This document shows positions 57,950 to 64,000 of a stretch of DNA of 64,000 nt, one piece after another (positions within the stretch are counted from its first letter, which is position 1; the number at the start of each line of letters is the position of its first letter). The DNA comes from CAJCIS01 sp965276755 (GTDB lineage: Bacteria > Pseudomonadota > Alphaproteobacteria > Acetobacterales > Acetobacteraceae), in the NCBI GenBank assembly GCA_965276755.1, contig OZ255625.1:2976001-3040000 (forward strand), written 5' to 3'. The notes beneath the pieces are model-generated. The model did no database searches. It was not told the origin of the DNA and worked only from the letters and a program-made list of their open reading frames with translations. A program made the translations under genes and the position numbers.

Positions 57950-58090
57950 GTCCGCTTTGCGCCTCGATTACGTCATTACAAGCCCTCGCGACGTAGCCCG
58001 AAAGCGGACGCTCGGGGCGGTGCGAAATTCGAGAGTTATGCATGTCCGATGCAGGTCTCTCCCCGAGAGCAATGCTCTCGGGGATGTTTT
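57950..58090 (+). ncRNA. Candidate structured RNA, unverified
   Basis: The 373-bp gap between ptsP and the small gene at 58110 holds nested pairings: GTCCGCTTT (57950-57958) with AAAGCGGAC (58001-58009), inside it TACGTC (57969-57974) with GACGTA (57990-57995), then TGCAT-GTCCG-ATGCA, and finally a perfect hairpin CCCCGAGAGC-AAT-GCTCTCGGGG (58061-58083) followed by ATGTTTT, which on the plus strand could terminate transcription. No protein-coding frame in it is convincing. Strand and boundaries are guesses; the final hairpin may simply be a terminator for the minus-strand gene at 58110. Confidence 0.35.
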
Positions 58091-58109
58091 ACGAAACTTG
58101 ATCCGGCGT

Positions 58110-58502
58110 TTACTCTTTGTCGTCGTCCTCGTCGGGAACGGACTGCCCATCGATCTCGCCAGCAGCATCGTTGATGGCCGAGTCGTCTCCGTTGCGCAGT
58201 CGCTTAATGATATCGTCGCACCGCTTCGTCGCGATCTTGGTCCAGGTCCGCGTGCTATCTGCCTTGAGCAGGATGAATTCCTCGTCGTGAGCAAACGTCA
58301 GCCAGCCGTGCTGCAAGGCCATGACGTCGATCCACTCGTCCACCAGTGCATCACGGAGACGGTCACGGATCGCCAAACGCCGCAACGAGTTACGCGCCAA
58401 GCGAAAGCGCGAGACCTCCCGACCCCGCTCCCGGCTATATCGTTGAATCATCAGAACGACAAGTATCGCCAGTTCGCTGGCCTTTGGCTGGTAGGGTTTC
58501 AT
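58110..58502 (-). CDS. Hypothetical protein, charged C-terminus
   Basis: 130 residues from the ATG at 58502, preceded by AGGAGGGG. Begins MKPYQPKASELAILVVLMIQ (a hydrophobic helix that is short for a membrane anchor), followed by an Arg-rich stretch RYSRERGREVSRFRLARNSL, then VDEWIDVMALQHGWLTFAHD and an acidic tail DGQSVPDEDDDKE. A helix-turn-helix or nuclease-like fold cannot be recognised. A perfect inverted repeat (58551-58569) lies about 50 nt upstream of the start. The family is unknown to me. Confidence 0.6.
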   Translation of the reverse strand: MKPYQPKASELAILVVLMIQRYSRERGREVSRFRLARNSLRRLAIRDRLRDALVDEWIDVMALQHGWLTFAHDEEFILLKADSTRTWTKIATKRCDDIIKRLRNGDDSAINDAAGEIDGQSVPDEDDDKE

Positions 58503-58833
58503 GGTGAGGCCCCTCCTTTGGGCGGAAAGGACATAGCAACTTGGTGGCGCTGACACCAGATTGGTGTCATAACATCTAATTGGTCCAGTCATGGTGCCGA
58601 CGCATGGCTGGCGCAGCCGGTGCGTAAATTAAGAGTTTCGCACCATGCCGCAGTGGCCGGTTCGTCAATGACGTAGCTGGCGCGGAAGTCGGGTGCGAAT
58701 GTCCTCTTTGCCGCGAAGGCCCACTTGAATCTGCCATTCCGCTCTCGGCCAGCCTGAGCCATTGCCAAGGATTCCAGCGGGCCCTTTTTTAAGCCTTCGA
58801 TTGTCGAGCCCGGCCCACGCGTGCATCAGCGCT
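58503..58833. other. Gene-free interval with operator-like repeat and coding debris
   Basis: Contains the inverted repeat at 58551-58569 and, on the minus strand at about 58665-58790, a short stretch with protein-like character (AEWQIQVGLRGKEDIRTRL) that lacks a plausible start and may be a decayed gene end, possibly of a mobile or recombinase gene. No convincing intact gene is seen. Confidence 0.4.
58551..58569. promoter_or_regulatory. Candidate operator: TGACACCA-GAT-TGGTGTCA
   Basis: Perfect 8-bp inverted repeat with a 3-nt spacer, about 50 nt upstream of the ATG at 58502 (minus strand); a TGCTAT box downstream could be the -10. It looks like a dimeric regulator site controlling the hypothetical gene. 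Not proven. Confidence 0.45.
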
Positions 58834-59715
58834 TCAAGCCAGCGCCTCCGCCATGGCCTTGCAGACGATCCCGGGCCGCTCCATCGGCAGGAAATGCGAG
58901 GTGCCGGGAAGGGTGTGGACCCGCACTGAAGGCGGTAACTGGGCCCCGTTGATGGCGGAGGTCGAGCCATGGGCCGCCGTGAATATGACCACGGGAAAGG
59001 TGCAGACACAAAGCGCTGCCAGTGGGTCCGCGATGCCGAAGGTGGCAAAATTCGCACCCTCCCACGCCGGTGTGCAGGCCAGGGTGAGGCCATCGCCGGC
59101 GGGCAGCAAGCCATCGTGAAGGTAGTCGCGCAGCATCGCCTCGGCCCAGGTGCGAAAGGCGCCACGGGACGCGTATGCCTCGTAGGCATCCTCGCGTGAG
59201 GCGAAGTCGGGTTTTCGGCGCTGCGCGGCCTGGACGAGAGGCAGGTCCCACATGGGCTTGCCGGCGGCTTGGGCGCGGATGGAGGGGTGGGCGATCACCG
59301 GCTCGAACAACATCAGGCTCTCGACACTGCGCGGCAGGCGGGACGCGGCGAGGAGCGCTGTGGCGGCACCCATGGAGTGGCCGGCAATCAGGCGCGGCGG
59401 CTCGCCCAAGGCCGAGATCAGCGCAAGCAGGTCATCGGCATAGAGCTGCCAGCCGGGGTGCTCGGCAGGCAGGGGCAGGGTTGTGAGGCCGTGACCGCGC
59501 ATGTCGATGGCGAGCCAGCGGAGAGAAGGGTCGAGCCCGGCCAGGACGTGGCGATAGGTGAGCGCGTTGAAGCCATTGGCGTGCAGGAAGAGGATGTCGA
59601 GCGGGCGGTAGAGCGGGCCGACTTCAATGGCGGCGATGGTGCCCCCCTCCCGGTGCGGATCAATGGCGATGTTTCGCCGCCGCATCACGTCCGGAGCACG
59701 TTCAATCCGCGTCAT
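58834..59715 (-). CDS. Alpha/beta-hydrolase
   Basis: 293 residues. Nucleophile elbow LIAGHSMGAATALLAASRL (Ser near residue 113); oxyanion-region HANGFNALTYRHVLAG; Asp in ALCVCTFPVVIFTAAHGS (weak); catalytic His likely in LPGTSHFLPMERPG near the end. The cytoplasmic serine-hydrolase fold is clear; substrate is unknown. Start at the ATG at 59715, whose first bases overlap the stop of the MliC-like gene (ATGA), so the two are coupled. The in-frame extension to 59982 is antisense/overlapping and unlikely to be used. Confidence 0.85.
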   Translation of the reverse strand: MTRIERAPDVMRRRNIAIDPHREGGTIAAIEVGPLYRPLDILFLHANGFNALTYRHVLAGLDPSLRWLAIDMRGHGLTTLPLPAEHPGWQLYADDLLALISALGEPPRLIAGHSMGAATALLAASRLPRSVESLMLFEPVIAHPSIRAQAAGKPMWDLPLVQAAQRRKPDFASREDAYEAYASRGAFRTWAEAMLRDYLHDGLLPAGDGLTLACTPAWEGANFATFGIADPLAALCVCTFPVVIFTAAHGSTSAINGAQLPPSVRVHTLPGTSHFLPMERPGIVCKAMAEALA

Positions 59716-60044
59716 GGCGGCGAGTGGCAGATCGTCCCTCCAGGGGCCGCAATGGCCTCTCCGGGCGCAAGCTTGGAGAGCGTTCCACGGGTCATGCCCT
59801 TGGCCCACCACTGCCAACCTTGGCCGACGTAGCGAGCGCCATCGGCGGATGGCGCAATCGATAGGCGGACGGACCGGCCGGCGATCTTGAGCGCCGCCGC
59901 CGTTTGACCAAGATATCCGACCTCGATCGTTTGACCATCCGCGCATGCGTACTGGGTGACGCGAGCGAGCGATTCTGCGCACGCCTCTCCCGGCAGCAAA
60001 AGAAGACAGCCGAGACCAATCCTACCAAACCAGTGCCCATTCAC
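59712..60044 (-). CDS. MliC-like C-type lysozyme inhibitor
   Basis: 110 residues from a GTG at 60044: MNGHWFGRIGLGCLLLLPGE serves as a signal peptide or lipoprotein leader (a Cys in LGCLLLL and one in EACAES), then the MliC domain: VTQYACADGQTIEVGYLGQ, LKIAGRSVRLSIAPSADGA, RYVGQGWQWWAKGMTRGTLS and the last Cys in GGTICHSPP, forming the two-Cys pair usual for the family. MliC inhibits host or competing lysozymes in the periplasm. An upstream in-frame Met at 60185 is unlikely. Overlaps the hydrolase start by 4 nt. Confidence 0.82.
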   Translation of the reverse strand: MNGHWFGRIGLGCLLLLPGEACAESLARVTQYACADGQTIEVGYLGQTAAALKIAGRSVRLSIAPSADGARYVGQGWQWWAKGMTRGTLSKLAPGEAIAAPGGTICHSPP

Positions 60045-60096
60045 GTGGTGCCAGCCTTCGCCTGTGACATCGGTATCCGATCTTTTCTGCGCTGGC

Positions 60097-61131
60097 CTAA
60101 TTGGCCATCCTGGCGTCCAGCGAAGCCGCCGCCTGTGCAACCACTTGCTCAAGAATATCGGCAACACTCTGAATGGCTGTGACAAGTCCCACGGACTGGC
60201 CGGCCATCATCGAGCCGTTTTCCACGTCACCATCGATCACCGCGCGCCGCAGCGCGCCGGCCCAGAAATGTTCGATGTCGAGCTGCGCCGCCTCTTTCGT
60301 CAATTCACCCGACTGGAAACGTGCCAGCGTGGCCGCCTGATGCGCCAGGAAATTCTTGGTCCCCGCATTGACCAGGCCGCGCACGGGGATCACGGGGAAG
60401 CGTTCATCCAATTGGGTGCTCGGCAATGCGTCCCGCGCGGCGGCGCGCACGAAAGCCTGCTTGAAATTCGCATGCGCGATGCTCTCGGTGGACGCCGCAA
60501 AGCGCGTGCCCATCTGCGCACCGGCTGCACCCATTTCAAGATAGGCCAGGATCGCCTCGCCGCGTCCCAGGCCTCCGGCGACAAACACAGGCACGTCACG
60601 CAGCACCGGCAGAATTTCCTGGGCCAGCACGGTGAGCGATACCGGGCCGATATGGCCGCCCGCTTCGCTGCCTTCGATGACCAGCGCATCCACGCCTGAG
60701 CGCACCAGGCGTTTTGCCAAAACGAGCGCGGGCGCGAACGCAATCAGCTTGGCCCCGCCATCCTTGACCGCGCGCACGGCAGCACCCGGCGGAATGCCGC
60801 CGGCGAGCACGATGTGGCCCACGCCGGCTTCGATACACACGCGCACCAGATCGTCCAGCGAGGGGTGCATGGTGATCAGATTGACGCCGAACGGGCGTTG
60901 CGTCAGGGCCTGCGTTGCCGCGATTTCGGCCGCGAGCTGGTCTGGCATCATGCTGCCATTGGCAATCACGCCAAAGCCGCCGGCATTCGATATGGCAGAG
61001 ACCAGATACCGTTCGGACACCCAGCTCATCGCCCCGCCCATGATGGCGATCGGGCAGCCGAGGAATTCCGCCCCGCGCGCCCACAGCCGCGCCAGGCGCG
61101 CGCGGGAATCGCGCGTCATGCTGTCAGGCAT
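60097..61131 (-). CDS. Nitronate monooxygenase family flavoprotein
   Basis: 344 residues. FMN TIM-barrel oxidoreductase: LGCPIAIMGGAMSWVSERYL at the N-terminus, ISNAGGFGVIANGSMMPDQL, RPFGVNLITMHPSLD, LAFAPALVLAKRLVRSGVDA region, IEGSEAGGHIGPVSLTVLAQ, FVAGGLGRGEAILAYLEMGA (FMN phosphate site) and GAAGAQMGTRFAASTESIAH. Members detoxify nitronates or act as NAD(P)H flavin oxidoreductases. Start ATG at 61131 overlaps the lysC stop by 8 nt; ATG 61119 is an alternative without overlap. Downstream of lysC in one unit. Confidence 0.87.
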   Translation of the reverse strand: MPDSMTRDSRARLARLWARGAEFLGCPIAIMGGAMSWVSERYLVSAISNAGGFGVIANGSMMPDQLAAEIAATQALTQRPFGVNLITMHPSLDDLVRVCIEAGVGHIVLAGGIPPGAAVRAVKDGGAKLIAFAPALVLAKRLVRSGVDALVIEGSEAGGHIGPVSLTVLAQEILPVLRDVPVFVAGGLGRGEAILAYLEMGAAGAQMGTRFAASTESIAHANFKQAFVRAAARDALPSTQLDERFPVIPVRGLVNAGTKNFLAHQAATLARFQSGELTKEAAQLDIEHFWAGALRRAVIDGDVENGSMMAGQSVGLVTAIQSVADILEQVVAQAAASLDARMAN

Positions 61132-62344
61132 CGAGGCCATAGGCCGTGTGCAGCGCGCGCACCGCAAGCTCGGTATAATCGGTGGCGATCAGCACGCTGA
61201 CCTTGATCTCGCTCGTGGAAATCACCTGTATGTTGATGCCGCGTTCGGCCAGGGTGCGGAACATCGTGCTGGCCACGCCGGCATGGCTGCGCATGCCCAC
61301 GCCGACGACGGAAATCTTGGCCACATCACAGTCCGTGACGATTTGCATGTAGCCGATGCTCTCGCGCGCCTTTTCTAGTGCGGTAATCGCGCGCGCAAGA
61401 TCGGCCTCCGAGGTCGTAAATGTCATGTCCGTGGTGCCGTCATCGGAGACGTTCTGCACGATCATGTCCACGTTGACATGGGCGTCCGTCAGCGGGCCGA
61501 AAACGGCGGCGGCAACGCCAGGCCGGTCCGGCACGCGCTTGACCGTGACCTTGGCCTCGTCGCGCGCATAGGCGATGCCGGTGACCACTTCCTTTTCCAC
61601 AATCTCGTCCTCATCAACCAGCATTGTGCCGGCGGTCTCATCGCCCTCGAAGCTGGATAATACGCGAACCCGCACACGCGCCTTCATCGCCAATTCGACG
61701 CTGCGGGTCTGCAGCACTTTCGCGCCTACCGAGGCGAGTTCCAGCATCTCCTCATAGGCGATCTTGTCCAGCCGACGCGCGCGCGGAACGATGCGCGGGT
61801 CGGTGGTATAGACGCCATCCACGTCGGTGTAGATATCGCAGCGATCGGCGCGTATCGCCGCGGCGACCGCCACCGCAGACGTGTCCGAGCCGCCGCGCCC
61901 CAGGGTGGTGACGCGATGATCCGGCCCCAACCCCTGAAACCCGGCCATCACCGGCACCTGGCCGCTTTCCATGCGCGCAATCAGCGCCCGCCCGTCCAGG
62001 GCCTGTATGCGCGCGGCACCGTGCGCGCCATCGGTCAGCATGGGCATCTGCCAGCCGAGCCAGGAGCGCGCATCCACGCCCAAACCCTGCAGCGCAATGG
62101 CCAGCAGACCCGCGGTCACTTGCTCGCCGGTGGCCACCACCGCGTCATACTCGCGCGCATCGTGCATCGGGCTCAGCGCCTGGCACCACGCCACGAGCTG
62201 GTTGGTTGTGCCCGCCATGGCGGACACCACAACGGCCACCTGATCCCCGCCCTCGATCTGGGCGCGGACACGGGTGGCCACGTTGCGGATGCGGTCGAGG
62301 TCGGCGACCGACGTGCCGCCGAATTTCATGACGATGCGTGGCAT
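61124..62344 (-). CDS. lysC: Aspartate kinase
   Basis: 406 residues. First enzyme of the aspartate family (Lys, Thr, Met, meso-diaminopimelate). Opening VMKFGGTSVADLDRIRNVA (KFGGTSV), then VVSAMAGTTNQLVAW, catalytic region VTTLGRGGSDTSAVAVAAA and DIYTDVDGVYTTDPRIVP, and two ACT domains (VKRVPDRPGVAAAVFGPLTD; ISVVGVGMRSHAGVASTMFR) that bind feedback inhibitors. The start at 62344 precedes MPRIVMKF; in-frame sequence to 62485 is a repeat-derived extension. Divergent from ubiG, with the family C hairpin between. Confidence 0.95.
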   Translation of the reverse strand: MPRIVMKFGGTSVADLDRIRNVATRVRAQIEGGDQVAVVVSAMAGTTNQLVAWCQALSPMHDAREYDAVVATGEQVTAGLLAIALQGLGVDARSWLGWQMPMLTDGAHGAARIQALDGRALIARMESGQVPVMAGFQGLGPDHRVTTLGRGGSDTSAVAVAAAIRADRCDIYTDVDGVYTTDPRIVPRARRLDKIAYEEMLELASVGAKVLQTRSVELAMKARVRVRVLSSFEGDETAGTMLVDEDEIVEKEVVTGIAYARDEAKVTVKRVPDRPGVAAAVFGPLTDAHVNVDMIVQNVSDDGTTDMTFTTSEADLARAITALEKARESIGYMQIVTDCDVAKISVVGVGMRSHAGVASTMFRTLAERGINIQVISTSEIKVSVLIATDYTELAVRALHTAYGLDA

Positions 62345-62381
62345 TTGCGGGCGTGGTCTAACGGCGGGTGTGCGCTGGGGC

Positions 62382-62551
62382 AAGGAAGGCCAGGGGCTCT
62401 GCCCCTGGACCCCGCTGGGGCCTGAGGCCCCAGACCCCCATTTGTTTGGAAGAGGAGGGGCCGCGTGTGGCCCCTCCTCTTCCAAACAAATAGGTTCTAA
62501 GGACTTGTCCTTAGCGAGGTCCAGGGGCAGAGCCCCTGGCCTTGCCTTCCT
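62382..62551. repeat. Family C long inverted element between lysC and ubiG (C2)
   Basis: Outer arms AAGGCCAGGGGCTCTGCCCC (plus TGGACC) and its near-perfect inverse at 62519-62548; inner arms ATTTGTTTGGAAGAGGAGGGGCC (62440-62462, 23 bp) and the exact inverse 62469-62491 with loop GCGTGT; also a nested TAAGGAC-TT-GTCCTTA. The whole 170 bp can fold as a large cruciform in a divergent promoter region. Confidence 0.8.
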
Positions 62552-62563
62552 AGGGGCAAGCCC

Positions 62564-63247
62564 ATGCCATCAGCCACCACCAGCGAAATTGCCAAGTTCG
62601 GCCGCCTGGCGGCTTCGTGGTGGGACCCGGCCGGGCCGATGCGGCCGCTGCATGCGATGAATCCGCTGCGCGTGGACTGGATCGGTGAGCGTGTGCCGGC
62701 TGGGGCGCGGCTGCTGGATTTGGGGTGTGGCGCGGGGATTGCGGCGGAGGCTTTCGCGCGGCGCGGGTTTGACGTGCTGGGGGTGGATGCCTCGGCCGAG
62801 GCTATTGCGGCGGGGGAGGCGCATGCGGCCGGGCGGGGGCTGACGCTGGCTTATCGCTGCGGGGCGGGCGAGGATTTGGTTGCCGAGGGTTTGGTATTTG
62901 ATGCCGTTTGCGCGCTGGAGGTGATCGAGCACGTGGAGGACCAGGCGGCGTTCATGGCGCTGCTGGCCGCACTGGTGCGGCCTGGGGGGATGGTGTTCGT
63001 CTCCACGCTGAACAGGACGGTGCGGTCTTTGGCGATTGCCAAGGTGGGGGCGGAGTATATTGCGCGCGTGCTGCCGGCGGGGACGCATGATTGGCGGCGG
63101 TTCGTGCCGCCGGAGGCGCTGGCAGGGTGGGCGCGGGCGGCGGGGTTGGTGGTGACGGATATCACGGGAATGGCATTGGCGTCGGGCGGGTGGGTTGCCA
63201 CGCGGGATGTGGGGGTGAATTATTTGGCGGCGATGGTGAGGGTTTGA
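62564..63247 (+). CDS. ubiG: Ubiquinone biosynthesis 3-O-methyltransferase
   Basis: 227 residues. SAM-dependent O-methyltransferase acting on two ubiquinone intermediates. N-terminal EIAKFGRLAASWWDPAGPM and HAMNPLRVDWI are characteristic; SAM motif I LLDLGCGAGIAAEAFARRG near residue 50; VCALEVIEHVEDQAAFM; VFVSTLNRTVRSLAIAKVGA; ARDVGVNYLAAMV at the end. The ATG at 62564 is used. Divergent from lysC, which I recall as a common arrangement in related alphaproteobacteria. Confidence 0.93.
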   Translation: MPSATTSEIAKFGRLAASWWDPAGPMRPLHAMNPLRVDWIGERVPAGARLLDLGCGAGIAAEAFARRGFDVLGVDASAEAIAAGEAHAAGRGLTLAYRCGAGEDLVAEGLVFDAVCALEVIEHVEDQAAFMALLAALVRPGGMVFVSTLNRTVRSLAIAKVGAEYIARVLPAGTHDWRRFVPPEALAGWARAAGLVVTDITGMALASGGWVATRDVGVNYLAAMVRV

Positions 63248-63328
63248 GAGGGCGGATTGTGAACGGGGCTTCTTTCCTACCTCGCTGTAGGCTATTTTGT
63301 CCTCAATAAGAAGTTTGGTGCCGATTAG

Positions 63329-63540
63329 GTGATCCTTTTCGACAAGGTGCGCGAGAACGCGGAAGGCTTGCGTCGCATGGGCGAGCGCGCGCTCGACGAA
63401 GCCGGCCGCGCCGGTGTTCCTGCCTACTACATGGATCCAGCCTACGGCGAGGACATCATCCGCGAGTTCCCGACGGACGTCGCGAACGCATCCACGGTGG
63501 ACAAAATGGCACCGTCAGCTCCATCGAACCCCGGAAATGA
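63329..63540 (+). pseudogene. Small conserved-looking protein with a single-base deletion
   Basis: GTG start at 63329 gives a protein of about 70 residues: VILFDKVRENAEGLRRMGER, LDEAGRAGVPAYYMDPAYGE, DIIREFP. From about 63472 the frame must shift to continue DGRRERIHGGQNGTVSSIEP and RK, ending at TGA 63538-63540; one missing base accounts for it. The continuing frame without the shift gives an Asn/Pro-rich tail to 63586. The intact form resembles small hypothetical proteins often encoded near toxin or mobile genes, as I remember. Function unknown. Confidence 0.5.
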
Positions 63541-63718
63541 CGCGCCGCGGCCGTATCCCAAACTCGCGCAGCCTGGCCGCGCCTGAACTCATGCCGGGCG
63601 CTATTGGTACCGCTACGCCACTACCAAGTAGCCGGTCATTCTGAGCGTATTTTACGAAGCAGTAGATATTCCGCGCCGTGCTTGAGTGCCTGCGGCAAAC
63701 GTCGGAGCTAAGGTGGCG

Positions 63719-64000
63719 ATGGAAGACACTAGAGACGCTAGAACTCACGCTGCGCAGAACTGGTACGGCTACGGTCGGTGGGATGCACCGTATTGGTTTG
63801 TAGGTATGGAGCCAGGCGGTCAGGACGAACCAATTTGGTATGAAACTTGGATGGGCTTGGGAAGCAGCGAACTCAGTGACTGTCGCGCACACCACATTGG
63901 ATCAAAATATTTCAAGTGGCACGGTAGTACTCGTCCGCCGACCCAATCGACGTGGCGGCGACTGATTGCCTTGTTGCTTAGCTACGAGGGTTTGCCAACG
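63719..64000 (+). CDS. Hypothetical protein, 3' end cut by window edge
   Basis: ATG at 63719 with AAGG upstream opens a frame that stays open to the last base (94 codons seen). The product begins MEDTRDARTHAAQNWYGYGR, then WDAPYWFVGMEPGGQDEPIW and YETWMGLGSSELSDCRAHHI. The WFVGMEPGG segment resembles the G-P-E-P-G loop of some uncharacterised uracil-DNA-glycosylase-fold proteins, but the family is not certain. It lies just downstream of the broken small gene at 63329. Base composition is lower in GC than ubiG. Confidence 0.6.
   Translation, partial: MEDTRDARTHAAQNWYGYGRWDAPYWFVGMEPGGQDEPIWYETWMGLGSSELSDCRAHHIGSKYFKWHGSTRPPTQSTWRRLIALLLSYEGLPT

Noticed and set aside
1..64000. tRNA or rRNA genes
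   Set aside because: I looked for T-loop and anticodon-arm patterns and conserved rRNA stretches and saw none convincing.

Overview
This is a GC-rich, densely coded bacterial chromosome segment. Gene content points to an alphaproteobacterium, most likely Acetobacteraceae (Rhodospirillales): a hisZ-purA pair, prmC beside a DUF4167 gene, a CrtN/CrtNb C30-carotenoid operon, intracellular PHA depolymerase, EI-Ntr (ptsP), lysC divergent from ubiG, and RodZ. This is inferred from remembered family and synteny patterns, not from a search. No rRNA, tRNA, prophage, intact transposase or CRISPR array was seen.

Layout. 1-7.9 kb: 3' part of a type I restriction hsdR gene, then ftsK, a POTRA-like periplasmic protein and a SpoU/TrmH methyltransferase (all minus), and a manganese catalase (plus). 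7.9-12.6 kb is an accessory patch: a frameshifted TetR-like regulator, an intact ParD/ParE-type toxin-antitoxin pair, an EcsC protein overlapping a lipoprotein, a decayed DinJ/YafQ module, and a ParD with a frameshifted ParE. 12.7-24.2 kb is housekeeping: Atm1-type ABC exporter, Nudix hydrolase, DUF4167, prmC, prfA-hisS, a metallo-beta-lactamase hydrolase overlapping a methylcitrate/citrate synthase, PHA depolymerase and HU.

24.3-31.9 kb: a large glycosyltransferase divergent from a tightly overlapping crtN-crtNb-acyltransferase-glycosyltransferase operon (C30 carotenoid or glyco-acyl carotenoid), then a DUF2141 protein whose signal peptide is encoded by a dispersed palindrome. 32.3-38 kb: glgX, hisZ-purA and VapBC. 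38-43.4 kb is a surface-type region: a glycine-rich repeat protein broken at a C6/G6 tract, and two tandem sulfotransferase-like paralogues. 43.5-49.2 kb: a pseudokinase and its membrane-protein neighbour, rhodanese divergent from cysteine synthase, a CHRD protein and RodZ. 49.4-55.3 kb: a TPR protein with a DUF1796-like C-terminus, a LysE exporter, a VOC protein, and an orphan FkbH-ACP pair. 55.5-64 kb: ptsP, a possible structured RNA, a small unknown gene, an alpha/beta hydrolase overlapping an MliC-like gene, a nitronate monooxygenase overlapping lysC, ubiG, and a gene running off the right edge.

Two features stand out beyond the genes. First, about twenty intergenic palindromic elements fall into three families: A, T/A-rich (AAAAGTTTTTTGGTTC-type); B, G/C-rich (GACGGGGGGTYTGGGGGG-type); and C (CAGGGGCTCTGCCCCTGG-type). 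Many are inverted doublets like REPINs, and most family B copies lie between convergent gene ends. Second, small accessory genes repeatedly carry single-base frameshifts (7951-8537, 12211-12578, 63329-63540, probably 9464-9678 and 31914-32134, plus a +1 in 38108-40214), while the neighbouring core genes are all open. That suggests localised decay of accessory loci rather than uniformly poor sequence.
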